A stretch of 64,000 bases of DNA, from assembly GCA_963675135.1 (NCBI GenBank), contig OY776125.1:63749441-63813440 (forward strand), in the 5' to 3' direction. The DNA is from Galeopsis tetrahit (lineage: Eukaryota > Streptophyta > Magnoliopsida > Lamiales > Lamiaceae). Both the position numbers and the translations under genes were made by a program. Below the pieces are notes generated by a model, which saw nothing but the letters and a program-made list of their open reading frames with translations, searched no databases and was not told where the DNA came from. Of the stretch, positions 1-11,081 are shown piece after piece (positions within the stretch are counted from its first letter, which is position 1; every line of letters starts with the position of its first letter).

Positions 1-66
1 CCTCATCTGATCCTCCTAGTCTGCTGCAAATGTATCAGCTGAGGTCTTCAGCTGATCTTGTGCTCT

Positions 67-3000
67 TCATGTGCTTGGATCCAAGAGTCCTAAGCTATAG
101 CATAGGGTCTTGAATCTTTCTTCAGCTAGGGGCTTAGTCAAGATGTCTGCTCTTTGGATATCTGTGTGAATTTTCTCCATCTTGATGTCCTTCTTTTCAA
201 GGTGGTCTCTTATAAAATGGTGTCGAATGTCGACATGCTTGCATCTTGTGTGAAGAACTGGATTTTGAGTGATGGTAATGGCACTGCTGCTATCACAATA
301 GATAGGGACTTCTCTTGCCTCTACATTGTAATCCTTGAGTTGTTGAACTAGCCAGAGCAGCTAACTACAACAACTTCCAGCTGCCATATATTCTGCTTCA
401 GTGGTGCAGGTTGCAACTGAAGTTTGTTTCTTAGAGAACCATGATATCAACTTGTTGCCTAGAAATTGACAGGTTCCTGATGTGGATTTCCTATCAATTC
501 TGCATCCTCCATAGTCTGAGTCAGAATAGCCACTCAATTCTAGATTGTCATCAGCAGGGTACCATAGTCCTAAGTTGACTGACCCTTTTAGGTACTTGAG
601 AATCTTCCTTGCTGCTTCTAGATGACTCTGCTTTGGGTTTGCTTAAAACCTAGCACATACTCCTACAGCAAATGTTATGTCTGGTCTGCTAGCTGTAAGA
701 TATAGTAGAGATCCAATCAGTGCTCTATATTCAGCTTGATCAACTGCCTTTCCAGACTCATCTGGTTCCATTTTGAAAGATGTCATCATTGGAATCCTTG
801 CAGTCTTGCTTTGTAGAGTTTTGAATCTTTCTAATAGGCTTTTGGTGTACTTGGACTGATTGATGAAGATCCCTTCTGGACTCTGTTTAACTTGGAGTCC
901 TAGGAAATAATTCATCTCACCTATCATACTCATTTCGAATTTTCCTTGCATAAGTTCAGAGAACTTCTTGCACATATCTTGATTGGGTGATCCAAATATA
1001 ATATCATCTACATATATTTGCACCATTAGAATGTCTTCTCCTTCTTGTATTCTGAAAAGTGTTCTGTCAATTTTGCCTTTTGTGTAACCATTGTCAAGTA
1101 GGAATTGTGACAATGTGTCATACCAGGCTCTGGGAGCTTGCTTCAGACCATAGAGAGCCTTCTTCAGACGATATACTTGATCTCCTTTTTCAAATCCTGG
1201 AGGCTGCTCTACATACACTTCCTCTACCAGAATACCATTCAGAAAAGCACTCTTGACATCCATTTGGTATACCTTGAAGCCCATATGTGATGCATACGCT
1301 AGAAACAGTCGAATGGCTTCTAATCTGGCTACTGGAGCAAAGGTTTCATCATAGTCAATTCCTTCAGATTGTGAGTATCCTTTTGCAACTAGCCTTGCTT
1401 TATTTCTAGTTATCACATCATTTTCGTCCTTTTTATTCTTGAATACCCACTTCGTTCCTATTACATTGTGGTTTTCAGGACGATCTACCAATTCCCATAC
1501 TTCATTTCTTTCGAATTGGTTTAATTCTTCTTGCATAGCAGTGATCCAATTGCTATCTGTCATTGCTTCTTCTATGTCAGCTGGTTCAATGTTGGACAAG
1601 AAGGCACACCAACAGAACATAGATGTTTGGGGATTCTGGTTCAGTTGTCTTCTGGTCTTGACACCTGAGTCTGCTCCTCCTAATATGAGGTTTGATGGAT
1701 GATTGTTCCTCCATGTATGTCTTACAGGAGTATCTGCATTAGATGAGCTTGGATACACATCTGGTCTAGTGCCATCAGGGGAGTTGACTTGATTTGGTCG
1801 ATCATCATCTGTATCTTGAGTGTCAAAGAGATCATTCCCCCTGGCATTTGGGATTGTTGCATCTTGATTGTGGATAACTTGCTCAGCTTGAGTTTGAGAT
1901 CTAGTGACTGGTCTGTGAGGTTTATCTTCCTCTGGTTCTTCAGGAAAAGGTTCGTTGACTTCAATAAACTCATCAGACTTCGTCTTGATCACTAGTTTCT
2001 TCATCTATTCTGCAGCTGAGGTTGTTTCTACTGCACTCTTTTCACAAGATTCATCAAAAACAACATGAGGTGTTTCTTCCACAAGAAGGGTACATTTGTT
2101 GAATACCCTAAATGCTTTGCTAGTTGAGGAGTATCCCAAGAATATCCCCTCATCTGCTTTGGCATCAAAAGAATTCAACTTACTTTTCCCATTGTTGTGA
2201 ATGAAACACTTACAACCAAATATATGAAAGTAAGATACTCTAGGTTTTCTTCCTTTCCACAGTTCATATGGGGTTTTCTCATGGATTTTGTGAATACCTG
2301 ACCTGTTTTGAGTGTGACAAGCTGTGTTGATAGCTTCTGCCCAAAGCTTCTTAGGAGTGGAGAATTCAGCAAGGAGTGTTCTTGCAGCTTCTTTGAGTGT
2401 TCTGACTCTTCTTTCAGCTACACCATTTTGTTGTGGTGTTCTTGCTGCACTTGTCTCATGCTAAATACCATTAGAAGTACAATATGCAATAATATAAGAG
2501 TTAATAAATTCAGTGCCTTTGTCACTTCTAATTTTCACAATAGGTTCTCCTTTCTCTACTTGGATCCTCTTTAATAGTTCAGGAAGTTTCTGCTGAGTTT
2601 CACTCTTCTTGTATAAGAAGATAACCCAAGTAAACTTGGAGTAGTCATCTACAACAATAAGAGTGTACTTCCTCCCTGTTAGTGTGGTTGGAGTGATTGG
2701 TCCAAAAAGATCCATGTGGAGCAGTTCAAGAACTCTGCTGGTTGATGCTGTCTTCTTGGTCTTGAAGGAGACCTTTGTTTGCTTTCCTTGTTGACATGCA
2801 TCACAGACCTAATCTTTACAGTAGAGTTCATTAGGCAGACCATCAACTAAGGATTCCCTTGCTAACTTGTTCATAGTCTTAAAGTTCAGATGACTAAGAC
2901 GTTTGTGCCATAGCCAGCTGACATCTTTAGGGCTTTTCACAAGCAGGCATGTATCCTTAGGACAGCTGTTCCAATTTGCAAGATACATACTTCCTTTTCT

Positions 3001-3357
3001 AGTTCCTGTTAGAAGGTTTTGTTTTGTTCTTTTATCACTTATGAGACACTCATTTTTAGAGAATTTTACTGAGTAACCGGTGTCACAAAAATGAGAAACA
3101 GATAATAAATTAAACTTTAAACCTTCTACATATGATACATCATGTACCTCAATGTCACCATTTTGAAGGGTGCCATATCCTTTTGTGTTACCGTGCGCGT
3201 TATCACCAAAGAAGACTTTTGGACCTTTCTTTTCTGTGTAGTTGGTCAGCAGGTCTTTGGTTCCAGTCATATGGGTTGAGCATCCACTGTCTATGTACCA
3301 TATTTCTCCTGCTAGACCTCCCTTTTTGTATAGGTCCCTCCTTTCCTGCAAGAAAGG
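67..3357 (-). pseudogene. pol: Element A pol: protease, integrase, RT and RNase H, with five premature stops
   Basis: Encodes the enzymes that cleave the polyprotein, reverse transcribe the RNA and integrate the cDNA. Visible in order are the protease/GAG-pre-integrase motif DSGCSTHMTG near 3270, the integrase zinc-finger part WHKRLSH and CDACQQGK, the integrase catalytic motifs SDKGTEF and TPQQNGVAERR, RT with YVDDIIFG near 1000, and RNase H down to the natural stop at 67-69. In-frame stops lie at 2809-2811, 2461-2463, 2005-2007, 643-645 and 361-363. Comparison with C and D shows that four of these replace glutamine (CAG to TAG three times, CAA to TAA once). The frame is otherwise continuous. 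The copy cannot make full-length Pol without suppression. Confidence 0.93.
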
Positions 3358-5760
3358 TTAAGTCTTAGGTACCCATTTTGTTTTGGGTCCTTGGGTGTTA
3401 GTACTACCCTTGGGAACCCACGTATACATTGGTCTTTTGAATAACCTTGAGCACTTGAGTTGTTTCCCTTGGGCATCACAAAACCAAATCTTACCAGTTA
3501 ACACCTTGGACTGGTCTGATTTGTTGTTTGTGTCAGCTAAGTAATAGTCAAATGGTTTCCCTTTATAGGAGTGTACGTATAAGATCTTTTGACTAGTTAC
3601 ATTCGGCCTGGGTGCATTAGCTGGTCGATGCACACGATTATATGGACCATACTCTTCTGTTCTCACAATATCATAAGAGATAGGGGGTGCAAAGAGAACA
3701 GATTTGTTTGAAGAAGACTTCTTCTTCTTGGCTGGAGCAGCATACAGCTGAGACTGTCTCAGACGAGATGGTCTAGGCTGTTTGTTGTTCCTCTGTACAG
3801 ACTTGAGGTTAACTTTTCTTTTACCATTTTTGGTGTTGGAATGGTTAGCCTTAGCTGGTACAGATGCCTTTTGGTTCATATTAGGTTCATTGTGTTTGGA
3901 ACACTCACCCTTTTCATGTGTCTGAGTAGTGCACTTGTTAGGTGTACTACCCCCAGCTGGAGAGGATGTAGATGGATTAAGTTCATAGCCAAAACCCATT
4001 TTATTGCCATTTGATCTATAATATTTAGAGATACTTTCAATAGTAGTCGAAGCTTTATTGAACTCTGATATCTTTTGATTTAGGCATTCCTTCTCCTTTT
4101 CTAAGAGCTTGTGTGCTTGGAAGAGATCATCGAACTTGGATTGTAGTGAACGAAATTCCTTAGTTTCTAAAGCCTGAGTTTCTAACATCCCCTCATACAA
4201 CTGAGTTATTGTGGTATTTTCTTCCTTAAGAAGTTCCACTTCTCTGGTCAGTCTTTCATTCATTGTGACCAGCTCAGGGGTGTTATCAAACTTAGTCTTT
4301 GTCAACCTTGCAATTTCTTTCCTTAGATCCTTGTTCTCCTCTTCCACTTCTATGAAAGCTCTAGTGGCAATATCCAGATCACCTTTTACCTTTCTTAAAG
4401 ATTGATAATAGGTGTCTTCTGATTCGCCTTCAGATGAGTTTATATCATCTGATTGTGAAAAAATAGGTGAATGGAAAGTAGTAGTATAGGAATTTACCTC
4501 ATTTTCACCTATGGCCATCATAGCTAGGTCGTCTGAATCATCTGAAAAGATTTGATAGTCTGGTGATGTAGGGAGTTCATCACTTTGATATTCAGATTCT
4601 TCAGTTACCATTGCTTTCTTGTCTGAATTTCTTCTTGGCCTTCTTTCTTCTTTGTCATCTAAATTCAGCTCAGGGCATTCATAGACATAATGTCCTGGTT
4701 TGCGACAGTTAAAGCATGATCCAGATTTCTGATTTGAGTTGCCTTTCCTTGGAGGAGTGGCATCTCTTCTTCTAGATCCTCGGCTGTCAGATGACTCCAC
4801 ATCCTTTCTAGGATGTCTTTCTGGTGTTCTTTCTCTGGAACCTCTGGAGGGTGAACTTGCTCTTCTATCTTTGTAGTTTCTATAGAATTTTCTATATTTG
4901 CTGTTGAGAGTGTTCATCCTTTCAAATCTCTTGATCATAAGGGCCATTTGCTCCTTCAGACTCATGTCTGATCCTTCAAAGTCTTCTGTTTTCAGAGAGG
5001 CCTTGCCAGATGAGGTACTTGCAGCTTTTGTATTGGCTGCCTTGAAGGCTACAGTCTTGGAGGTAGATAGGGTTGCAGTTGGCTCATCACTTCCTGAGTT
5101 TTCTTCTCTTTCAAGATCATATTCATGGGCTTTCAAATTTTGAAATAGAGTTTGTGCAGACCATTCCTTGATGTCTTGAGTATCTTTGATGATGGTCTTC
5201 TTGAGTCTCCATTTCTTGGTTAGAGAATCTAAGATTTTTAGATTTTTCTCTCTATTTGTGTATTTCTTGCCCAGAGATTCTATCTCATTGATGATCTTGG
5301 TAAATCTATTGTCTAACTTATCAATAGACTCTTCTGGTTGCATCTTGAAGTGTTCGAACTTCTTGACTGCTGTAGATAACTTGGATTCCTTGATCAGCTC
5401 AGTTCCTTCACAGAGAAGTGCCAATGCCTCCCACATCTCTTTGGCTGACTCACAGTTGATTACCTTTGCAATGTACTCATTTGGAAGAGTTTGCATTATG
5501 TAATCTTGAGCAATGCTATCAAGATTTGATTGCTTCATTTCTTCTGGTGTGAGATCCTTCATAGGCTTGGGGACCAATTCTCCAACTGGAACTCCTGCAT
5601 CACCATTTGCAGTGTTGACTGTCATGATGGTGATTGGGCCTTCTGTGATTACAAACCACATCTTGTAGTGGACAGATGTGAGATTCTTCCTCATCCTGAT
5701 CTTCCAGTAATCATAATCCTCAACTGAAAACTTAGGCAACTTTCGCATATTAGCACTCAT
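3358..5760 (-). CDS. gag: Element A Gag polyprotein (intact)
   Basis: Structural protein of the virus-like particle, which packages the element RNA. The ATG at 5760 is chosen because the frame upstream to 5811 opens only with TTG; MSANMRKLPKF then aligns with the start of D's gag. The protein is about 800 residues. The N-terminal half is the plant copia Gag core (YDYWKIRM, ESAKEMWEALALLCEGTE). A single CCHC knuckle, CFNCRKPGHYVYEC, lies at about residues 349-362 of this start. Acidic serine-rich and coiled-coil segments follow, then a basic tail ending WVPKT. The TAA at 3358-3360 separates it from pol in the same frame, 12 bases before a TTGCAG motif. It is the only uninterrupted gag in the window. 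Confidence 0.88.
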   Translation of the reverse strand: MSANMRKLPKFSVEDYDYWKIRMRKNLTSVHYKMWFVITEGPITIMTVNTANGDAGVPVGELVPKPMKDLTPEEMKQSNLDSIAQDYIMQTLPNEYIAKVINCESAKEMWEALALLCEGTELIKESKLSTAVKKFEHFKMQPEESIDKLDNRFTKIINEIESLGKKYTNREKNLKILDSLTKKWRLKKTIIKDTQDIKEWSAQTLFQNLKAHEYDLEREENSGSDEPTATLSTSKTVAFKAANTKAASTSSGKASLKTEDFEGSDMSLKEQMALMIKRFERMNTLNSKYRKFYRNYKDRRASSPSRGSRERTPERHPRKDVESSDSRGSRRRDATPPRKGNSNQKSGSCFNCRKPGHYVYECPELNLDDKEERRPRRNSDKKAMVTEESEYQSDELPTSPDYQIFSDDSDDLAMMAIGENEVNSYTTTFHSPIFSQSDDINSSEGESEDTYYQSLRKVKGDLDIATRAFIEVEEENKDLRKEIARLTKTKFDNTPELVTMNERLTREVELLKEENTTITQLYEGMLETQALETKEFRSLQSKFDDLFQAHKLLEKEKECLNQKISEFNKASTTIESISKYYRSNGNKMGFGYELNPSTSSPAGGSTPNKCTTQTHEKGECSKHNEPNMNQKASVPAKANHSNTKNGKRKVNLKSVQRNNKQPRPSRLRQSQLYAAPAKKKKSSSNKSVLFAPPISYDIVRTEEYGPYNRVHRPANAPRPNVTSQKILYVHSYKGKPFDYYLADTNNKSDQSKVLTGKIWFCDAQGKQLKCSRLFKRPMYTWVPKGSTNTQGPKTKWVPKT

Positions 5761-5877
5761 GTTGTATGAGTTTTCAAAAACAAGTTTTTCAAAAAGAATA
5801 GATCTATTCAAGAGGACTACAGAAAGACTCCCTCAAGTCTTCTGATAATCTAGAGACAGTAGTCCGTTAGAACCACT

Positions 5878-5889
5878 GCTCTGATACCA
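5878..5889 (-). other. Element A primer-binding site
   Basis: On the minus strand this reads TGGTATCAGAGC, two bases inside the LTR end. It is the standard plant copia site, complementary to the 3' end of initiator methionine tRNA, where minus-strand cDNA synthesis is primed. Confidence 0.93.
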
Positions 5890-5891
5890 CT

Positions 5892-7340
5892 TGTTGGTCC
5901 CTGAACGAGTAGTGAATGGGATTAAAGTCTAGAGGGGAGGGGTGAATAGACTTTAAAACTTTTTCAACAGAGTTGGGAACCTCTTCTGACTGGTATGTCA
6001 ACTGGACTGCAGGTCTGCTGGTCCAGATGACAATAGTGATCTAATTGAAGAGGTTATATGCGGAATTATGGTAGGCCTTGATTAGACTCGTTCTTATAGT
6101 TTCTTAAGAAAGTGTTAACTTGTTTTCTTTAATGAAAATACTCAGCTGATGCTGGTTTGAAAGTTGTGGCCTTTGTTTTGAAGAATGTTGAAATCACAGT
6201 ATGCACTATATAATAATATGTGTAAATACAGAAATGTAAAGTGCAGAAAGTAAATAACACCAGGTTTATAGTGGTTCGGATATACGATCCTACGTCCACT
6301 CTCACGTCCTAACGTGATGTTTAATCCCTTTAATTTACCACAAATTACAAGGGTCTTGACCTTTATAGTCCCAAGGATAGGACTTTGAGATCTGAGCCGT
6401 CCTAACAGCTACGGTCTCCACAAGTGATTGTAAGCACTTGCACTTTGAGGGTTTTAACCTTTCGGAGAGGGTTTGGGGTTTTTGAAGTGTATCCAACTAA
6501 TGGTTCAAGCTTATAAATTGCTTAACCACTTTGCCTAAAACAATTGATATACAATCTGAACAGGTTTCAGGTTCTTATGGGTTGGATAGAAATCACTTAA
6601 GAGCTAAAAGTATTCTAATGCTTTCTGGGCTCTTGGAGAATTCTTAAAACAGTATGGCTTTTGCTTGATTGCTTGCTTAGCTTGTTGAATTCTCTCGATG
6701 TGATCTCTTACTTGTGATTTCTCATCCTCTTGTATTTATAGTGGTGATTGCTTGCAACTAGCCGTTGGAGTTGACTAGCCGTTGGGGCAATCTTTCCATA
6801 ATGGCTTGATTCCTTGATTCCAGCCGCTTGATTGCTTCAATCCTGGGATCATGTCAATCTTCTAAATAAGGTAGGTCTCTGTTTAAATCGCAAGATGACT
6901 TTGGAATCAGCCGAGTCCTGGAAGAACACATAGTCTTCTGATCTGTACTTCTAGTCTTCTGACTACTCTTCTGGCCTTAGGTCTTCTGTCTTTTGATATC
7001 AGTAGAGTAAAACTCTTCTGATCTGGCAATTCTTTGTCCTGCTTTAGGCCATCTTCAATCTGGGACTCCATCAGATAGGTAGGTATACAAGCACCTTAAG
7101 TTATCTGGTCTTCAAGGATCTCCTAGTCTTCATGTCTTCTACTCTTCTTATCTTGAGGATAGGCATGTAAGTCGGGACTGTGCTGATCAGCTGATATCAA
7201 TACAGTTGATCACACAAGACTAGTCTAAGCTGTTCTATACAAAGTCAGCTGATCCTATTACATTTATAAACTCTAAGTGTTTTGGCCATCAAAACTATTC
7301 TAACATCAAGTGGGGCTTAGGGTGAATTTATATCCCAACA
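5892..7340 (-). repeat. Element A 5' LTR
   Basis: About 1449 bp. On the minus strand it begins TGTTGGGATAT and ends GGACCAACA. It carries a C-rich block near its 3' end (CACCCCTCCCCTCTAGAC) that is shared with the LTRs of C and D, and many CAGAAGAC/TCTTCTGATCT-type repeats. The second LTR copy lies outside the window, so age cannot be estimated. Confidence 0.92.
6732..6786 (-). promoter_or_regulatory. Element A LTR core promoter: TATA box with two upstream AACGG sites
   Basis: On the minus strand CTATAAATAC lies at 6732-6741. Just upstream of it are TCCAACGGCTA (6759-6769) and CCCAACGGCTA (6776-6786). Both AACGG sites fit the plant MSA consensus YCYAACGGYYA, bound by three-repeat MYB proteins of G2/M-phase genes. 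The match is seen directly; use as a promoter is inferred. Confidence 0.6.
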
Positions 7341-8019
7341 TTAAAGCTTCTGACTTCTTTAAATAATTAATTTCTATAATTCTTTGAGTAGTACCACTCA
7401 ACCTTGTTGTCGTACGGATTAAATCCACCTGCAGGGTTTAATACGACAATCTTTTATGAGTTTCCTCAAGGGGACATCATCAGCTTGGATGTACAGGACA
7501 CGGTGCCCTAATGCCAATAAGTAGACATCATGCGAGCGATGCCACTACCCAAAATACGGAGCGTGAAGAATCTACCAAGATTCTCACATATGGTACATCA
7601 AAGTAGTGAACAAGCACCCCACACATCTAAATATCACACTTAGGGTTAAGAATCATAAAAGTCACCAAGACCTCTAGTTCTTCATAACAATCAGAACAAA
7701 AGAACATGTCTTATCTGTGATCCATTCAATACGCCACAGCGCACTAGTATAAACTAACAAGTTTACACTACAACTTAAACCAATAGTTTTATCCAGAACT
7801 ATCTCAGTTGTGAATACTATTTATATCTTACAAGGAACTGACAATGTGATCTTCTGTGTGACTACAAACCCACCACATCGTCTACAATGCAAAATAAGCA
7901 GACATACAAGTAATCACAAAGAATGCAATAATGTGAAAACCTATTTATTTCAGATAAAAGGAAATCGAATATACGTCACAAAAGCCCACTAAAAGTTTGC
8001 TTTACAGTATACACCAACA
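7341..8019 (-). repeat. Element B 3' LTR, inner part, cut by element A
   Basis: Aligns with 14714-15413 of the 5' LTR. By eye about 23 substitutions separate them (about 3.4%), and this copy lacks 20 bp flanked by ACTAA. The outer boundary on the minus strand is TGTTGGTGTATA at 8019. The first part of the LTR lies left of the window because A is inserted between. Confidence 0.92.
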
Positions 8020-8090
8020 ATCTCCCACTTATACTAAAGCTAAAATTTTAGTATACACATAAAGACATCAACATTTCTCCCACTTATACT
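8020..8090 (-). other. Element B polypurine tract, present twice
   Basis: On the minus strand AAGTGGGAGAT abuts the LTR (8020-8030), the expected plus-strand primer. A second copy of AGTATAAGTGGGAGA lies at 8076-8090, just after pol. Confidence 0.7.
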
Positions 8091-8096
8091 CAAAGT

Positions 8097-11073
8097 CTAG
8101 CTTGTAATACATTGTAAACCAAGACCCTCTATATGTTTCTCAAAGACTTTTATTGCCAGCGTCTTTGTGAAAGGATTAGCCAAGTTATCCAACGATGCAG
8201 TCTTAGCTACAGCCACGTCTCCTCGATTTACGATATCTCGTATAATGTGGTGCTTTCGCTCTATGTGTTTACTTGCTCTGTGGGCTCTAGGTTCTTTCGA
8301 GTTTGCCACTGCACTCGCGTTATCACAATAAACAGTGATACACATCGGCATACTCTGAGATACCCCTAATTCCATAAAGAAATTACGCAGCCAGACAGCC
8401 TCCTTTGCGGCCTCTGAGGCAGCTACATACTCGGCTTCCATAGTGGAGTCCGCGATGCATTTCTGCTTCACACTTCTCCAAGATATGGCTGCGCCTCCCA
8501 GCATAAACACATAACCCGAGGTTGACTTCCGTTCATCTCGATCAGCTTTGAAATCTGAATCGGTATAACCCAAAGGAATCAAACTATTTGACTGGTATAC
8601 TAGCATATAATCTCGAGTCTTTTTCATGTACTTGAGAATATGCTTTACAACAGTCTAATGTCCTTGACCAGGGTTAGACTGATATCTTGCTACCATGCCG
8701 ACTGCATAGCAAATATCAGGCCTCGTACACAACATCGCATACATAAGGCTTCCTACAGCCGAAGCATAAGGAACCTTAGTCATCTCCTCTATCTCTTTCT
8801 GTGTCTTAGGACACATATCCTTAGACAGAGGGACTCCATGTCTGAAAGGTAGTACACCCTTCTTGGAATTTTGCATGCCAAAACGAGCAATCACAGTATC
8901 AATGTAAGACGCTTGAGATAAACAAAACATTCTCTTTTTTCAATCACGAGTGACCTTAATACCAAGAATTTACGATGCTTCTCCCATATCCTTCATTTGA
9001 AACTGTTCTGAAAGCCACACCTTTACGTCTGATAATACTTTCACATTGTTGCCAATAAGAAGAATATCATCTACGTATAGTACTAAGAATACCACTACGT
9101 CTCCGTCACTCTTCTTGTACACAAAAATTTCATTTTAACATTGTTCAAATCCAAAAGATTTGATCACCTCATCAAAATGAATGTTCCAATACCTGGAAGC
9201 TTGTTTTAGCCCATAAAGAGACTTTTTCAGCTTCGAGACTAGATGCTCTTGGCCTTTCTTCACATAACCCTCGGGTTGCTGCATATAGATGTCCTTATCC
9301 AAATTTCCATTAAGGAAAGCTGTCTTGACATCCATTTGCCAAATCTCATAGTTCATGTGATTAGCTATGGATAAGAGAATCTGGATCGATTTTAGCATGG
9401 CTACTGGTGAGAAGGTCTCGTCATAGTCGATTCCTTCTTTCTAGGTAAAACCCTTTGCCACCAACCGTGCCTTAAAAGCAGTAATCTGCCCATCAGACCC
9501 TCTCTTACCTCTGTAGACCCACTTACACCCAACGACTTTCTTGTCGTGGGGAAGTTCACTTAGGTCATACACTTCCATAACATCCATAGATTCAATTTCT
9601 GAATCCATGGACTTGTGCCAAGACTTTGCATCTTTGTCTTTGATTGCCTCTTTGTATGTCCAGGGGTCGTTATCATCATGTTCATTGCTTGGAATCAAGT
9701 CCATAGACTCTCCCACAAACATGAAACGATCAGGTTGGCGAACAACACTCCCACTACGACGAGGCAATGTATACAAAGGTTCATCAGAGTCGCCACGTTG
9801 TGCAGTCTCTTGTGGTATTTCCTCTTGCACACTCGGTGTGCCATTGTCTCCTCTCAACTCATTTAGAATGATCTCAGTATTGGACTTATGCTCATTCATA
9901 TAGTCTTCTTCTAAAAATCGGGCATTGGTACTCACCACCACCCTCTGATCATTAGGACTATAAAAATAACCACCTCTCGTTCCCTTAGGGTATCCTACAA
10001 ACAACCGTACTTCAGTTCTAGGTGCCAACTTATCAGCTTCCTTGTTCAGCACATGTGATGGACAACCCCAAATCCGAATGTTGTTTAGACTAGGCTTTCG
10101 CCCAGACCACAATTCAATCGGGGTTTTTGGAACCACTTTAGAAGGTACATAATTTAGAAGGTACGTTGCAGTTTCCAAGGCATAACCCCAAAAAGAGGTA
10201 GGTAATGAAGCATAACTCATCATCGATCTCACCATATCTAATAGAGTCCTATTCCTTCTCTCAGCCACGCCATTCTGTTGCGGAGTACCAGGCGCGGAGA
10301 GCTGGGATCTAATCCCGTTCTCTAATAAGTATTGCCTAAACTCATTGCTAAGGTACTCACCACCACGATCAGAACGCAGTGACTTGATACTCTTACCATG
10401 TCGGTTCTCCACTTCTGTCTTAAATTCTTTGAACTTACCAAAGCATTCAGACTTGTGGCGCATCAGGTAGATGTATCCATATCTTGAGTAATCGTCAATG
10501 AAAGTGACGAAGTACTCAAAGCCTTCTCTAGCATGAACAGTCATAGGCCCACACAAATCAGAGTGAATCAATTCCAACACATCATTAGCCCTATTACCCT
10601 TGGCCTTAAAAGGCCTCGAGGGCATCTTGCCTTCCAAACAGGATTCGCAGACTCGGAATGGTTCCACTTGAAGAGACACCAAAAACCCACTACTTACTAG
10701 TCTTTGAATCCTTCTTAGGTTGACATGAGCTTCAGTCACAGTATGATATGCACACGTAATAGTATAAATATTGGTTTCTAACATGCCAGAACAGATTAAA
10801 GAGTCATTTCTCATAATAACAACATTTTCATTAAAAACAACTGAGCATCCATCCAAAAACAACTTCGAAACAGAAATTAAATTCCTCCGAAAATTCGGCA
10901 CGTATAAAACGTTCTTTAATACTAAAACAGAATTAGAAAAACATAAGTGCACGTCTCCCACTGCAACCACTGATACTATCGCAGCATTGCCCAAACTAAT
11001 AGTAATCTCGCCCTCACTCAGTTCCCTTGTCTACAGAAACCCCTGCAAGGTGTAACAAACATGGTCAGTGGCT
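8097..11073 (-). pseudogene. pol: Element B pol: protease end to RNase H, with several nonsense codons
   Basis: Same frame as B gag once the hAT insertion is removed. From the right: the protease remainder after DTG, GAG-pre-integrase, integrase core (CESCLEGK, SDRGGEY, TPQQNGVAERRNRT), RT (WQMDVKTAFLNG, LYGLKQASR, YVDDILLIGN) and RNase H (DSDFKAD, STMEAEYVA, CDNASA), ending at 8097-8099. In-frame stops include one near 11030, and 9438-9440 (GFT*KEGIDYDE, apparently CAG to TAG), 9132-9134, two between 8935 and 8975, and 8652-8654 (GH*TVVKHIL, apparently TGG to TAG). No frameshift was found. The copy is dead but has decayed purely by point mutation. Confidence 0.9.
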
Positions 11074-11081
11074 CCTGTATC

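Larger units (their letters stand above)
1..7340 (-). mobile_element. Element A: Sirevirus-like Copia retrotransposon, 3' side outside window
   Basis: A minus-strand element. Reading from 7340 downwards it has a 5' LTR, a primer-binding site, gag, and pol to its stop at 67-69; bases 1-66 lie just past pol and hold nothing recognisable. Its 3' LTR, and any ORF3, lie left of the window. It is inserted in the 3' LTR of element B: the base after 7340 continues B's LTR, as shown by alignment with B's other LTR around 14714. The right-flank target duplication would be TTAAA (7341-7345), but the partner copy is outside the window. Gag and pol share one reading frame with no frameshift; only nonsense codons break it. 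Confidence 0.93.

Noticed and set aside
2175..2372. Minus-strand ORF of 65 codons in A
   Set aside because: Wrong frame; the true integrase frame runs through the same bases without a Met and encodes the TPQQNGVAERR to VVFDES region.
7810..7992. Small ORF in the B LTR, repeated at 15183-15386
   Set aside because: It is present twice because LTRs are duplicates; no similarity or coding signature.
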